A stretch of DNA of 64,000 nucleotides from JBDOQU01 sp039839375 (GCF_039839375.1 NZ_JBDOQU010000008.1:1-64000), one strand, 5' to 3'; positions 15,046 to 22,770 are shown, numbered from the stretch's first letter. Numbers and translations: made by a program. Notes: generated by a model from the letters alone, not told the origin.

Positions 15046-16131
15046 TCACGACGACGGGGCCGGCAGGCGGCGGCTGCGCAGCTTGAAGATGTAGGAGATG
15101 ATCTCGGCCACCGCCTTGTAATGCTCCGGCGGGATCTCCTCGTCGACATCGACGGCGGCGTAGAGGGCGCGAGCGAGCGGCGGGTTCTCCACCACCGCCA
15201 CCCCATGTTCCTCCGCCACCTCGCGGATGCGGAAGGCGACGGCGTCGACGCCCTTGGCCAGCACGCGGGGGGCGCCCATCTCCCCCGGATCGTATTTCAT
15301 GGCGACCGCGAAATGGGTCGGGTTGGTGATGACCACGTCGGCCTCCGGCACCGCCTGGATCATCCGGCGGCGGGACCGTTCCATCCTGATCTGGCGCAGC
15401 CGCGCCTTGACCATCGGATCGCCCTCGGACTGCTTGTATTCGTCCTTGACCTCCTGCTTGGTCATCCGCTGCTGCTTCATGAATTCGAAGCGCTGATAGA
15501 GATAATCCAGCGCGGCGACCAGCGTGACGATCGCCAGGACCGCGATCATGAGCTGGACGGAGAGGTCGTAGACCCGCTCCATCACCGTTGCGGCGTCCAG
15601 TCCGGAAAGCTGCTCCATGCCCCGGAATTCCGGGATGATGACCATCGCGGCGACGATGCCGACGATGGCGATCTTGATCAGCCCCTTGACGAACTCCGCC
15701 AGCGCCTTCAGGGCGAACTGGCGCTTCAGGCCGGCGAGCGGGTTTATCTTCTCCAGCTTCGGCTTGATGTTCTCCGCCGACGCCATGAAGCCAGTCTGGA
15801 TCACGCTGCCGGCGATCGCGGCGATGACCAGCACGCCCAGCGGCGCGGCCAGGATCAGGGTTATGTCCATCGCCGCGCCGGTCACCATACCCAGCAGGGC
15901 TTCGGATTCCATGGGAATGGCGTGGAGGTTGGTCAGGTAGCCGGCCAATTCCCCGGTCATGCGGAACGCCGCGAGCGGCCCGAAGACGCCGATGACCAGC
16001 GCCGCGCCCAGCAGCACGAACCAGTGCTTGACCTCCTGGGAGGAGGTGACCTGGCCTTTCTTCCGCGCCTCGTCGAGCTTCTTCTGTGACGGTTCTTCCG
16101 TTTTCTGGCTGTCGTCCTGTTCGTCGGCCAT
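15046..16131 (-). CDS. flhB: Flagellar export switch protein FlhB
   Basis: A 361-residue inner-membrane component of the flagellar type III export gate that switches from rod/hook to filament substrates after self-cleavage. A charged N-terminus (DDSQKTEEPSQKKLDEARKKGQ), four membrane helices up to about residue 210, and a cytoplasmic domain carrying the autocleavage motif NPTH in VVITNPTHFAVAMKYD are visible. ATG 16131 starts the conserved N-terminus. It is the last gene of the flgB-flgC-fliE-fliQ-fliR-flhB run, 14 bases after fliR. A short gene at 19166 resembles its C-terminal domain but lacks NPTH. Confidence 0.97.
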   Translation of the reverse strand: MADEQDDSQKTEEPSQKKLDEARKKGQVTSSQEVKHWFVLLGAALVIGVFGPLAAFRMTGELAGYLTNLHAIPMESEALLGMVTGAAMDITLILAAPLGVLVIAAIAGSVIQTGFMASAENIKPKLEKINPLAGLKRQFALKALAEFVKGLIKIAIVGIVAAMVIIPEFRGMEQLSGLDAATVMERVYDLSVQLMIAVLAIVTLVAALDYLYQRFEFMKQQRMTKQEVKDEYKQSEGDPMVKARLRQIRMERSRRRMIQAVPEADVVITNPTHFAVAMKYDPGEMGAPRVLAKGVDAVAFRIREVAEEHGVAVVENPPLARALYAAVDVDEEIPPEHYKAVAEIISYIFKLRSRRLPAPSS

Positions 16132-16145
16132 CGCTTGCCCCGCCC

Positions 16146-16913
16146 CTAGACCGGGCCGCCGACGAGGCCGATCAGGCTTTCCTGCACCCGGCCCAGCCAG
16201 AAGAGGATGCCGGCCGACAGGGTCAGCGCCATCACGATCAGGCCCAGCATGATCTGCGCCGGCATGGCGACGAAGAAGATCTGCATCTGCGGCATCAGGC
16301 GGTTCAGCAGCCCGAGGCCGAGATAGAAGATCATGCCGATGACCAGGAAGGGCGCTGAGAGTCGGATGCCGATGGAGAAGCTGTCGGCGGCGAGCCTGGT
16401 CATCATGTTCGCCATGTCGTCGAGCGGCGGCAGGGCGCCCGGCGGGAAGACGGAATAGCTGTCCGCGATCGCCAGCAGCATCAGATGATGCATGTCGGTG
16501 GCGAAGAGGACCGTCAGGCCGGTGACGGTCAGGAAGGCGCCGATCAGCGTGCCCTGTGTGGTCATCGCCGGATTGAAGACGAAGGCGTTGGCGAGGCTGG
16601 CCTGGAACGAGATGACGGTGCCCGCCACCTCCAGCGCCGCCAGCAGGAAGCGCGCGATGAGGCCGAGGAAGAGGCCGATGATGGCCTCTCCCGCCACCAT
16701 GATGGCGAGAACCAGCGGGTCGTCGGGCGGCGGCGGCAGCGCCGACATCAGCCCCGGCAGCAGCAGGGCGGAGAAGAGGAGCGCCAGCACGAGGCGGATG
16801 CGCGGCGTCACATAGGCGTCGCCGATGCCGGGCAGCACCATCAGGGCCGCGCCGATGCGGATGAAGACGAAGAGGAAGGCGAAAATGTCGCCGGTCAAGA
16901 GCTCCGCGAGCAT
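16146..16913 (-). CDS. fliR: Flagellar export gate protein FliR
   Basis: A 255-residue, strongly hydrophobic protein with about six membrane helices. Together with FliP and FliQ it forms the core export-gate channel at the base of the flagellar basal body. Typical features are the N-terminal FAFLFVFIRIGAALMVLPGIG, the EAIIGLFLGLIARFL and FVFNPAMTTQGTLIG segments, and FFVAMPAQIMLGLIV near the C-terminus. It lies 15 bases after fliQ and 14 before flhB, consistent with one transcript. Confidence 0.96.
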   Translation of the reverse strand: MLAELLTGDIFAFLFVFIRIGAALMVLPGIGDAYVTPRIRLVLALLFSALLLPGLMSALPPPPDDPLVLAIMVAGEAIIGLFLGLIARFLLAALEVAGTVISFQASLANAFVFNPAMTTQGTLIGAFLTVTGLTVLFATDMHHLMLLAIADSYSVFPPGALPPLDDMANMMTRLAADSFSIGIRLSAPFLVIGMIFYLGLGLLNRLMPQMQIFFVAMPAQIMLGLIVMALTLSAGILFWLGRVQESLIGLVGGPV

Positions 16914-16928
16914 GGGCGGCCGGCCGCC

Positions 16929-17198
16929 CTAGCCGCCGGCGACGATGGTGTCCATGAGCCCGCGCGTGAACCCGACCAGCGTGGACAGCATGAACGGCAT
17001 CAGGAAGATCAGCGAGACGAAGATGATCAGGATCTTCGGCACGAAGGTCAGCGTCATCTCCTGGATCTGCGTCAGCGCCTGGACCAGCGAGATGACGAGC
17101 CCGACCGCCAGCGCGATCAGCATGATCGGCGCGCCGATCTGGAGCATGACCATGATGGCGTCGCGCGCCGTGGAAATGGTGTCGGAGGAGGAATACAT
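16929..17198 (-). CDS. fliQ: Flagellar export gate protein FliQ
   Basis: An 89-residue protein with two membrane helices (about residues 15-38 and 50-72). It contains ALAVGLVISLVQALTQIQEM and TFVPKILIIFVSLIFLMPFM, the conserved core of FliQ, which packs around FliP-FliR in the export channel. Length is normal for the family. A 148-base gap separates it from fliE, larger than the other gaps in this run, and contains three GANTC sites. Confidence 0.95.
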   Translation of the reverse strand: MYSSSDTISTARDAIMVMLQIGAPIMLIALAVGLVISLVQALTQIQEMTLTFVPKILIIFVSLIFLMPFMLSTLVGFTRGLMDTIVAGG

Positions 17199-17259
17199 CG
17201 ATCCGTCCCGTTCGGCTTTTAGTGTTCCGATGCCGATGGATGGTTGCCATCCGTCGGCT

Positions 17260-17296
17260 GAATCGGAATACCGACTTATTGAATCTAGTGCGATTC
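17260..17296. promoter_or_regulatory. Cluster of three GANTC sites upstream of fliQ
   Basis: GAATC at 17260-17264, GAATC at 17281-17285 and GATTC at 17292-17296 lie within 37 bases, in the gap between fliE and fliQ. GANTC is the CcrM methylation site through which GcrA promoters are activated in Caulobacter. This may mark an internal, cell-cycle-dependent promoter for fliQ-fliR-flhB; that role is inferred. Confidence 0.4.
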
Positions 17297-17346
17297 AGCT
17301 TTCAACGCTTGGGACCCCAGTGTCGAAACCATCGCACTGGAAGCCG

Positions 17347-17655
17347 TCAGATGGGCATCCGGATGATCTCCTGGTACGCCTCGATCACCTTGTCCCGGAT
17401 GCCGACCACCGCCTGGAGCGACAGCTCCGCATTGTTTACGGCCATGACAACCTCGGTCACATCGGCCTTGCCGGTCAAGGCGTCGGCCGAGACCTGCTCG
17501 CTCGCCTTGGCGGTGTCGACGGCGTCCGTCACCATGTCGCGGACGAGGTCCGCGAAGCTTTCGCCCGGCGTGGCGCGTGCCTCCATCCCCGGCGCCAGCC
17601 CGCGGGTCGCGGCGTTGGAATAGGCGTTAACGGCGTCGGTGATGCGGGCGACCAT
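17347..17655 (-). CDS. fliE: Flagellar MS ring-rod junction protein FliE
   Basis: A 102-residue FliE, which joins the MS ring to the proximal rod and is an early export substrate. The C-terminal half matches the family: FADLVRDMVTDAVDTAKASEQ, then VTEVVMAVNNAELSLQAVVGIRDKVIEAYQEIIRMPI, a long amphipathic helix typical of axial proteins. There is no signal peptide, as expected for a flagellar export substrate. It lies 54 bases after flgC. Confidence 0.95.
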   Translation of the reverse strand: MVARITDAVNAYSNAATRGLAPGMEARATPGESFADLVRDMVTDAVDTAKASEQVSADALTGKADVTEVVMAVNNAELSLQAVVGIRDKVIEAYQEIIRMPI

Positions 17656-17709
17656 GGGTCTCTCCGAACTCTATATCGCTCAAAAAGGAAGCGGCGGGGC
17701 GTCGGGCCG

Positions 17710-18120
17710 TCAGGTCCGCAGCATGTCGATCGTCTTCATCACCATCTGCTTGGCGATGTCGACGACGCTCAGATTGGCCTCGTAGCTGCGCTGGGCCTCG
17801 CGCATGTCCATCATCTCGACCAGCGAGTTGACGTTGGGATAGAGGACATAGCCCTCCGCGTCCGCGCTGGGGTGCCCCGGCTCGTACTTGCGGGTGAAGG
17901 CGCTGTCGTCGGCGGTCACGTCGGCGACCTGGACCAGATGGGCGCCGGTGGCGCGGTCCAGAACCGATTCGAAGCTCACCACCTGACGGCGGTAGGGCAT
18001 GTCGTTGGGCGTTTCGCCGGTGGAGTTGGCGTTCGCCAGGTTCTCCGCCACGATGCGCAGCCGCGTGCCCTGGGCGCGCATGGCCGAGGCGGAGATGTCG
18101 AGCGACTTCATCAAATCCAT
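17710..18120 (-). CDS. flgC: Flagellar proximal rod protein FlgC
   Basis: A 136-residue proximal rod subunit. The N-terminal LDISASAMRAQGTRLRIVAENLANANST is the flagellar bb-rod signature, and the C-terminal YPNVNSLVEMMDMREAQRSYEANL and LSVVDIAKQMVMKTIDML helix completes the coiled-coil zipper of axial proteins. Length matches the family. It lies 25 bases after flgB in the same run. Confidence 0.96.
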   Translation of the reverse strand: MDLMKSLDISASAMRAQGTRLRIVAENLANANSTGETPNDMPYRRQVVSFESVLDRATGAHLVQVADVTADDSAFTRKYEPGHPSADAEGYVLYPNVNSLVEMMDMREAQRSYEANLSVVDIAKQMVMKTIDMLRT

Positions 18121-18145
18121 GAACGGAGTCTCCTAACCTGCTCTT

Positions 18146-18553
18146 CTAACGACCGAACCGGCCGAGCGCCGTGCGGATCATGCCGGCGTGCTTCTTGTAG
18201 AGGTTGATCGCGAGCTGATGGTTCATCGCGTTCTCCGTCACCTCCATCAACTGCTGCTCGATGCTGACATTGTTGCCCGAGGGCTTGACCTCGTACGGAT
18301 CGTCGATGTCGGTCGAGCGCGCGACGGGGCCCGAGCCGCCGGCCGAGACGGTGATGTGCGCGGGATCGGTCGCGCGGGGCGCCAGCCGGGCGCCGGCGCG
18401 GTCCATATAGGCGTCGAAGGGCGCGATGTCGCGGGCCTGGTAGCCCGGCGTGTCGGAGTTGGCGATATTCTCCGCCAGCACCTCATGGCGCTGCGTGAGC
18501 CAGTCCATGCGCCGGGAAATCATCCGGAACAGGCCGAGATTGTTGAGATCCAT
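18146..18553 (-). CDS. flgB: Flagellar proximal rod protein FlgB
   Basis: A 135-residue proximal rod subunit and first gene of the minus-strand flagellar run. WLTQRHEVLAENIANSDTPG near residue 20 is the bb-rod signature, and NVSIEQQLMEVTENAMNHQL with AINLYKKHAGMIRTALGR forms the C-terminal helix. ATG 18553 begins the conserved MDLNNLGLFRMISRRMDWL; longer in-frame starts lack similarity. A CtrA-like box lies about 80 bases upstream. Confidence 0.95.
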   Translation of the reverse strand: MDLNNLGLFRMISRRMDWLTQRHEVLAENIANSDTPGYQARDIAPFDAYMDRAGARLAPRATDPAHITVSAGGSGPVARSTDIDDPYEVKPSGNNVSIEQQLMEVTENAMNHQLAINLYKKHAGMIRTALGRFGR

Positions 18554-18632
18554 GGGCTCTCGCGAGGCAGTCGCTCTGGGTCGCTCGGGCGGCGACAAGG
18601 GTCGGATGGTCAGGGGATGTTCGCAGCCGCTT

Positions 18633-18648
18633 GTTAACAAACTCTAAA
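18633..18648 (-). promoter_or_regulatory. CtrA-like box upstream of flgB
   Basis: On the minus strand this reads TTTA-GAGTTTG-TTAAC, one mismatch from the CtrA consensus TTAA-N7-TTAAC. It lies 80 bases before the flgB start, in the flgB-csrA gap. CtrA control of early flagellar genes is well established in Caulobacter; here it is inferred from the motif, and cckA being nearby is consistent. Confidence 0.55.
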
Positions 18649-18712
18649 AGTGTTTCACTTTCCATTAATCAAAACAGCGCTTTTCCCAAGCGCAGCGCGA
18701 GGCAGGACAGCC

Positions 18713-18976
18713 GTGCTTTACCTTACCCGCAAGATCGGCGAGTCCATCGTCATCAACGACGACATCAAGATCACCGTCGTCGAAATCCGCGGCAAATCGA
18801 TCAAGCTGGGCTTCACCTTTCCGCCGGACGTATCGGTCCTGCGGGAGGAGCTCTACGAACGCATCCAGGCGGAGAACCGGGCGGCGGCGCAAAGCGACGG
18901 CGACCTGCTGGACAGCCTTGCCGGCGCCAGAGCCGATATCCCGCGGCCGGATGACGACGACGCGTCCAAGGGATAG
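18713..18976 (+). CDS. csrA: Carbon storage regulator CsrA (extended C-terminus)
   Basis: An 87-residue CsrA, an RNA-binding dimer that represses or stabilises mRNAs by binding GGA motifs near the ribosome-binding site. Translation from GTG 18713 gives LYLTRKIGESIVINDDIKITVVEIRG-type sequence, covering the whole RNA-binding beta core, and VLREELYERIQAE at the end of the core. The tail of about 25 residues is acidic and longer than the 61-residue enterobacterial protein. It lies among flagellar genes, where CsrA often controls flagellin or motility mRNAs. CtrA-like boxes lie on both sides. Confidence 0.94.
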   Translation: MLYLTRKIGESIVINDDIKITVVEIRGKSIKLGFTFPPDVSVLREELYERIQAENRAAAQSDGDLLDSLAGARADIPRPDDDDASKG

Positions 18977-18978
18977 CG

Positions 18979-19002
18979 TTAACCAACTTAAACATTCCTT
19001 AA
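18979..19002 (+). promoter_or_regulatory. CtrA-like box upstream of the FlhB-C-like/fliO/fliP run
   Basis: TTAA-N7-TTAA at 18988-19002 matches the core CtrA consensus spacing, with a further GTTAAC half-site at 18978-18983. It lies in the short gap after csrA and before family A repeat copy 2, upstream of the plus-strand flagellar run starting at 19166. Binding is inferred from the motif. Confidence 0.5.
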
Positions 19003-19036
19003 GCATGATCGCGCGAGAGTGCGGGCCGGATAAGGG

Positions 19037-19140
19037 CCCCTCACCCTCCCGCCCCTTCGGGTCGGGTCCCTCCCTCTCCCCTGAGGGGCGAGGGTAAAAA
19101 GGTAGCCCTCTCCCCGCTGGGGAGAGGGTTGGGTGAGGGG
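19037..19140. repeat. Dispersed long palindromic repeat, family A copy 2
   Basis: About 104 bp with the same ends (CCCCTCACCCTCCC and GGTTGGGTGAGGGG) and internal tag GGTAGCCCTCTCCCC as the copy at 5387. The loop region differs (GTAAAAAGG in place of GAGTTGG). It lies between csrA and the FlhB-C-like gene, on the path from the CtrA-like box to the coding region. Confidence 0.9.
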
Positions 19141-19165
19141 CGGTTGGTTCAAGGTGGGGGATTCC

Positions 19166-19495
19166 GTGACGGGGAAAAGGACCGGGCGGCCGTTGGCGGT
19201 GGCGCTGGGGTACGATCAGCATCCCGACCATGCGCCGAAGGTGATGGCCTCGGGGCGCGGCGCGGTGGCGGAGCAGATCCTGGCCGAAGCCTTTGCCGCC
19301 GGCGTCAAGGTGCGCGAGGATGCGGACCTGGCGGAGGTGCTGACCGCCGTGGAGGTCGGGGACGACATTCCGGTCGACGCGTTCGCCGCCGTGGCCGAGG
19401 TGCTGGTCCATGTCTACCGGCTGAACGGCCGGACGCCGTCATTCGAGGACGATCCAACCATGGCGGAACCATACATGTCCGGGGACAGAGGATGA
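19166..19495 (+). CDS. FlhB C-terminal domain-like protein (FhlB type), no NPTH motif
   Basis: A 109-residue protein resembling only the cytoplasmic C-terminal half of FlhB/YscU. ALGYDQHPDHAPKVMASGRG aligns with ALKYDPGEMGAPRVLAKG-type sequence of FlhB, and DLAEVLTAVEVGDDIPVDAF and AVAEVLVHVYRLNG match its end. The NPTH autocleavage loop and all membrane helices are absent. GTG 19166 was chosen because AAGGTGGGG lies just upstream; an earlier GTG would start inside repeat copy 2. Stand-alone proteins of this type are thought to modulate export or replace the FlhB C-terminus, but no role is proven. Its stop overlaps the next gene (ATGA). Confidence 0.85.
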   Translation: MTGKRTGRPLAVALGYDQHPDHAPKVMASGRGAVAEQILAEAFAAGVKVREDADLAEVLTAVEVGDDIPVDAFAAVAEVLVHVYRLNGRTPSFEDDPTMAEPYMSGDRG

Positions 19496-19824
19496 GCGCA
19501 GGGGAAGCGAAGACGGCCGAGGCGGCCCGGTCGGACCTGGAAGGCATCGGCCGCGCGCTGGCGGTCGCCCGGACGAGCGTGGCGTCGGGCCAGGCGGTCG
19601 ATCTGGCGGGGCTGGAGACCCGGGTGGACCGGGTCTGCGGCGTTATCCGCGCCCTGCCCGCCGCCGAGCGCAAGCCTTTCGAGCCGGCGCTGCTGTCCCT
19701 GATCGACGAGTTGAACGGGCTGACCGAGGCGCTGTCGGCCGAGCAGGCGAAGATACACGCCGAGCTTGACGGGTCCAGCACCCACCGCGCCGCGACGAGC
19801 GCCTACCGCAAAAGCCAGCGCTGA
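19492..19824 (+). CDS. Small helical hypothetical protein in the flagellar run, 110 aa
   Basis: I do not recognise the family. The 110-residue product is predicted to be almost fully helical and soluble, with the repeating pattern ARSDLEGIGRALAVARTSVA, then FEPALLSLIDELNGLTEALS. This size and coiled-coil character would suit a flagellar chaperone of the FlgN/FliT kind, an inference from context only. The ATG overlaps the stop of the FlhB-C-like gene, and fliO follows after 8 bases, so the four genes are probably co-transcribed. Confidence 0.75.
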   Translation: MSAGEAKTAEAARSDLEGIGRALAVARTSVASGQAVDLAGLETRVDRVCGVIRALPAAERKPFEPALLSLIDELNGLTEALSAEQAKIHAELDGSSTHRAATSAYRKSQR

Positions 19825-19832
19825 TCCCATCC

Positions 19833-20144
19833 ATGGATTTCGCAGATTATCTCCGCTTCCTGGGGGCGCTGGTGTTCGTGCTGGCGCTGATTGCGCTGGT
19901 CGCCTGGGCCTTGCGCCGTTACGGGCTTGGCGGTGGGCTGGCGGGCGTGGCGCGCGGCCGGACGAAGAGGCTGGCGGTGGTGGAGAGCCTGCCGCTGGAC
20001 CCGCGCCGCCGGCTTGTGCTGGTGCGCCGCGACGGGGTGGAGCACCTGCTGGTGCTGGGCGCGTCGGGCGAGACGGTGGTCGAACGGAGCATTGCCGCCG
20101 ACCGCGCAAATCTTTCGGAGAATGCGGGAGACGTCCCGGAATGA
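19833..20144 (+). CDS. fliO: Flagellar biosynthetic protein FliO
   Basis: A 103-residue bitopic membrane protein that helps assemble the FliP ring of the export gate. One hydrophobic helix (residues 8-27, FLGALVFVLALIALVAWALR) is followed by a basic stretch and the small beta domain RTKRLAVVESLPLDPRRRLV and RDGVEHLLVLGASGETVVE that marks FliO. It overlaps fliP by 4 bases (ATGA), a normal fliO-fliP arrangement. Confidence 0.92.
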   Translation: MDFADYLRFLGALVFVLALIALVAWALRRYGLGGGLAGVARGRTKRLAVVESLPLDPRRRLVLVRRDGVEHLLVLGASGETVVERSIAADRANLSENAGDVPE

Positions 20145-20887
20145 TCCGCCGTCTCCCTGCCCTGCTGGGCCTCGCCGCGCCGCTGTTGCTGGCGGCGATG
20201 CCGGCCGCGGCCCAGAGCCTGAACCTCGACCTTGGCGGCGAGGACGGGTCCACGACCTCCCTCATCATCCAGCTCGTCGCGCTGATCACGGTCCTGTCGC
20301 TGGCGCCGTCGATCCTGGTGATGGTGACCTCCTTCACCCGGATCGTCGTGGTGCTGTCCTTCCTCAGGTCGGCGCTGGGCATTCAGCAGACGCCGCCCAA
20401 CGCGGTGCTGATCAGCCTCGCGCTATTCCTCACCTTCTTCATCATGACGCCGGTCTTCGAGACTGCCTACCAGGACGGCATCCAGCCGCTGATCAACAAC
20501 GAGATCGACGAGGCCCAGGCCTTCGAACGGACGGTAGCGCCCTTCCGGACCTTCATGCTGGGCCATGTGCGGGAACAGGATCTGGCACTGTTCCTGGAGA
20601 TGTCCGGCGAGGATGTGGAGGTCTTCGCGCCTGAGGACACGCCGATCCAGGCGCTGATCCCGGCCTTCATGATCAGCGAGTTGCGCCGGGCGTTCGAGAT
20701 CGGGTTCCTGCTGTTCCTGCCCTTCCTGATCATCGACATGGTGGTGGCGTCGATCCTGATGTCGATGGGCATGATGATGCTGCCGCCGATCATGATCTCC
20801 CTGCCTTTCAAGCTGATCTTCTTCGTGCTGGTCGACGGCTGGTACCTGGTCGCCGGCAGCCTGGTGCGGAGCTACGGGACGTTCTGA
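20141..20887 (+). CDS. fliP: Flagellar export gate protein FliP
   Basis: A 248-residue core export-gate protein. The N-terminal signal peptide (about residues 1-24, ending AAAQ) is normal for FliP. Family segments include FTRIVVVLSFLRSALGIQQT, PPNAVLISLALFLTFFIMTP, FMISELRRAFEIGFLLFLPF and SMGMMMLPPIMISLPFKLIF. It completes the P-Q-R gate together with fliQ and fliR on the opposite strand. The start overlaps the fliO stop. Confidence 0.97.
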   Translation: MIRRLPALLGLAAPLLLAAMPAAAQSLNLDLGGEDGSTTSLIIQLVALITVLSLAPSILVMVTSFTRIVVVLSFLRSALGIQQTPPNAVLISLALFLTFFIMTPVFETAYQDGIQPLINNEIDEAQAFERTVAPFRTFMLGHVREQDLALFLEMSGEDVEVFAPEDTPIQALIPAFMISELRRAFEIGFLLFLPFLIIDMVVASILMSMGMMMLPPIMISLPFKLIFFVLVDGWYLVAGSLVRSYGTF

Positions 20888-20889
20888 CG

Positions 20890-21738
20890 ATGGTTGAGAA
20901 CCCCGATAGTGCCGGGAGAGTGACGCTGAGCATTCCGCCGCCGGTCCGGGCGGAGGATCACGTCGTCGGCGTGCCGGACCTCACCCTGTTCAGGACCGCC
21001 CAGATCATAGGCCTCGCCATCATAGCTCTCCTGGGCGTGGTTCTGGTCTGGGGAAGCGGCATGATCGTCGAAGATGCTCCGCTTCCGGCCCTGCTCCTGA
21101 AGGCCGCCGTGGCGGCGATCGCGATCGGCGGGATTTTCCTGGCAAGCCGCCAGCGGTTCGACGCCTTCTGCGAGGTCAACGGCGACTATCTCGAATATGG
21201 CGCCGGCGACAATCGAAAGCGGATCTACTGGCGCGACGTCGTTCGGGACAAGACACAGCTTTTCGATGTCGAGCTGGAGAGTTCCCTCGGTCAGTACACG
21301 CGCTATCGGTGGGTTCTAAGCGTTCGCGCGAAGGACGGAACGGTCGAGCGGCACAGGGTACCGCTGGAACTGATCCCGGGGCGGAGCCGCTGTTCACGAT
21401 TCAGGAACGCGTTCGAGTTGAGGCGCGCCGTCCTGCTGCGGCTGGCGACGATCCCCGGGCAGCGGCTGCGGTTCTACCCCCTGGCGTTCGCCCAGGCCGG
21501 CATAGATTTCCGGACATGGCGGCCGGCCCGGAGCCAGCCTGAATGGAAGGTCTGGCTGGCGGTGGCCCTTCTTCTGGCCATGTGCGGAGGCGTTATCTTC
21601 GCGGCGATCGAATATGGCTGGGGTCCAGGCTGGATAGCCGTCGCGCTGGTCGCCACCTTCGCCGGCTGGCTGGCCGCGATGCTCATGGCGTTCGGAGCCG
21701 CCGCCGACGACGGCGTGCGGGTCGTGCAGTTCCGCTGA
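20890..21738 (+). CDS. Hypothetical membrane protein, 282 aa
   Basis: Function unknown. It has four predicted membrane helices, in pairs: about residues 37-55 and 67-85, then, after a soluble middle of about 130 residues, 222-242 and 247-270. The middle is beta-rich (FCEVNGDYLEYGAGDNRKRI, RYRWVLSVRAKDG). The pattern of paired helices around a PH-like domain resembles bacterial membrane proteins with a PH-type domain, but I see no decisive signature. It starts 2 bases after fliP, so it could be co-transcribed with the flagellar genes, although its lower third-position GC bias hints at a separate origin. Confidence 0.7.
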   Translation: MVENPDSAGRVTLSIPPPVRAEDHVVGVPDLTLFRTAQIIGLAIIALLGVVLVWGSGMIVEDAPLPALLLKAAVAAIAIGGIFLASRQRFDAFCEVNGDYLEYGAGDNRKRIYWRDVVRDKTQLFDVELESSLGQYTRYRWVLSVRAKDGTVERHRVPLELIPGRSRCSRFRNAFELRRAVLLRLATIPGQRLRFYPLAFAQAGIDFRTWRPARSQPEWKVWLAVALLLAMCGGVIFAAIEYGWGPGWIAVALVATFAGWLAAMLMAFGAAADDGVRVVQFR

Positions 21739-21865
21739 GCAGGCGAGACGCGGGCGATCGTGCCGGCGCGGACATAACAGCCATCTGACAATACCGATCG
21801 ATGAGGAGCCGCCCGGCCCGTCAGCTCCGGGCTTCGCCTTGACGTGTCCGATTTCAGCATGCACG

Positions 21866-21877
21866 ATTGTATGCAAT
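21866..21877. promoter_or_regulatory. Candidate GntR (FCD) operator
   Basis: ATTGTATGCAAT, with ATTG and CAAT arms around a TATG centre, matches the shape of operators bound by FadR/VanR-type GntR repressors (ATTGTATACAAT-like). It lies 108 bases upstream of the substrate-binding-protein gene, and a GntR gene lies in the same operon. The rest of the gap 21739-21984 shows no gene; a strong AGGAGGCGGA ribosome-binding site ends it. Confidence 0.5.
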
Positions 21878-21984
21878 TTTACATGCGAGGTCGCGGATCA
21901 AAAACCCGGACGAGCCGCAGGAGCGACCATGAAGTGCAGACGCTTCGACGGGAAAATCAACGAACCACTGAACAGGAGGCGGAG

Positions 21985-22770
21985 ATGAAACGAACCCTAT
22001 TCGGCATGTTTGCTGTTATTTGCGCGATGGCCCTCGGGCCGACGCCGACGATCGCGCAGGATATCCCGGACACGGTGACGATCGGCACGGAGGGCGCCTA
22101 TCCGCCCTTCAACTTCATCGACGAGCAGGGCGAGGTCGCGGGCTTCGAGATCGATCTCGCGAACGCCATGTGCGCCCATCTGGAAATCGAGTGCGAGTTC
22201 GTCGTGCAGGATTGGGACGGCATCATTCCGGGGCTTCTGGCGCAGAAGTACGACGCGATCATCGCGTCGCTGTACATCACGGACGAGCGCCGGGAGCAGA
22301 TCGCCTTCTCAGACAAGTACTACAAGGTTCCCGCCCGCTTCGTCGTGCCGGCTGACAGCGATATCGAGATCAGCGCCGAGGGGATGGAAGGCATGGTGGT
22401 GGGCACCCAGCGCGCCACCAGCTTCGACCGGTTCATGCGTGACCAGTTCCCGGAGGTCGACCTTCGCGTCTACGCGACGATGGATGAGGCCTATCTCGAC
22501 CTCGCCTCCGGGCGTGTAGATGCGGTGCTGGGCGATGTGGTCGCCATTTCGGAGGGCTTCCTGAAGACGCCCGACGGCGAAGGCTTTGAATTCCGGGGGC
22601 CGGAGTTCACGGGATCCGAATGGTTCGGATACGGCGCCGGCGTCGGCGTGCGCAAGGAGGATGCGGGGCTCGCCGACGCATTCTCCGAGGCGATCGCGGC
22701 TCTCCGGGCGGACGGAACCTATCAGGAGATCGCAGACCGCTGGTTCGGATTCGACGTCTACGGCGAATGA
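21985..22770 (+). CDS. Amino-acid ABC transporter substrate-binding protein
   Basis: A 261-residue periplasmic binding protein of the polar amino-acid (HisJ/LAO/GlnH) family. Residues 1-25 form a signal peptide ending in TIAQ. The mature part opens with VTIGTEGAYPPFNFIDEQGE, the hallmark of the family, and ITDERREQIAFSDKYYKVPA carries the Arg that usually grips the ligand carboxylate. C-terminal ADGTYQEIADRWFGFDVYGE is also typical. ATG 21985 follows AGGAGGCGGA. The ligand cannot be named; the nearby GGT-like gene suggests a gamma-glutamyl compound or an amino acid derived from one. Confidence 0.93.
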   Translation: MKRTLFGMFAVICAMALGPTPTIAQDIPDTVTIGTEGAYPPFNFIDEQGEVAGFEIDLANAMCAHLEIECEFVVQDWDGIIPGLLAQKYDAIIASLYITDERREQIAFSDKYYKVPARFVVPADSDIEISAEGMEGMVVGTQRATSFDRFMRDQFPEVDLRVYATMDEAYLDLASGRVDAVLGDVVAISEGFLKTPDGEGFEFRGPEFTGSEWFGYGAGVGVRKEDAGLADAFSEAIAALRADGTYQEIADRWFGFDVYGE

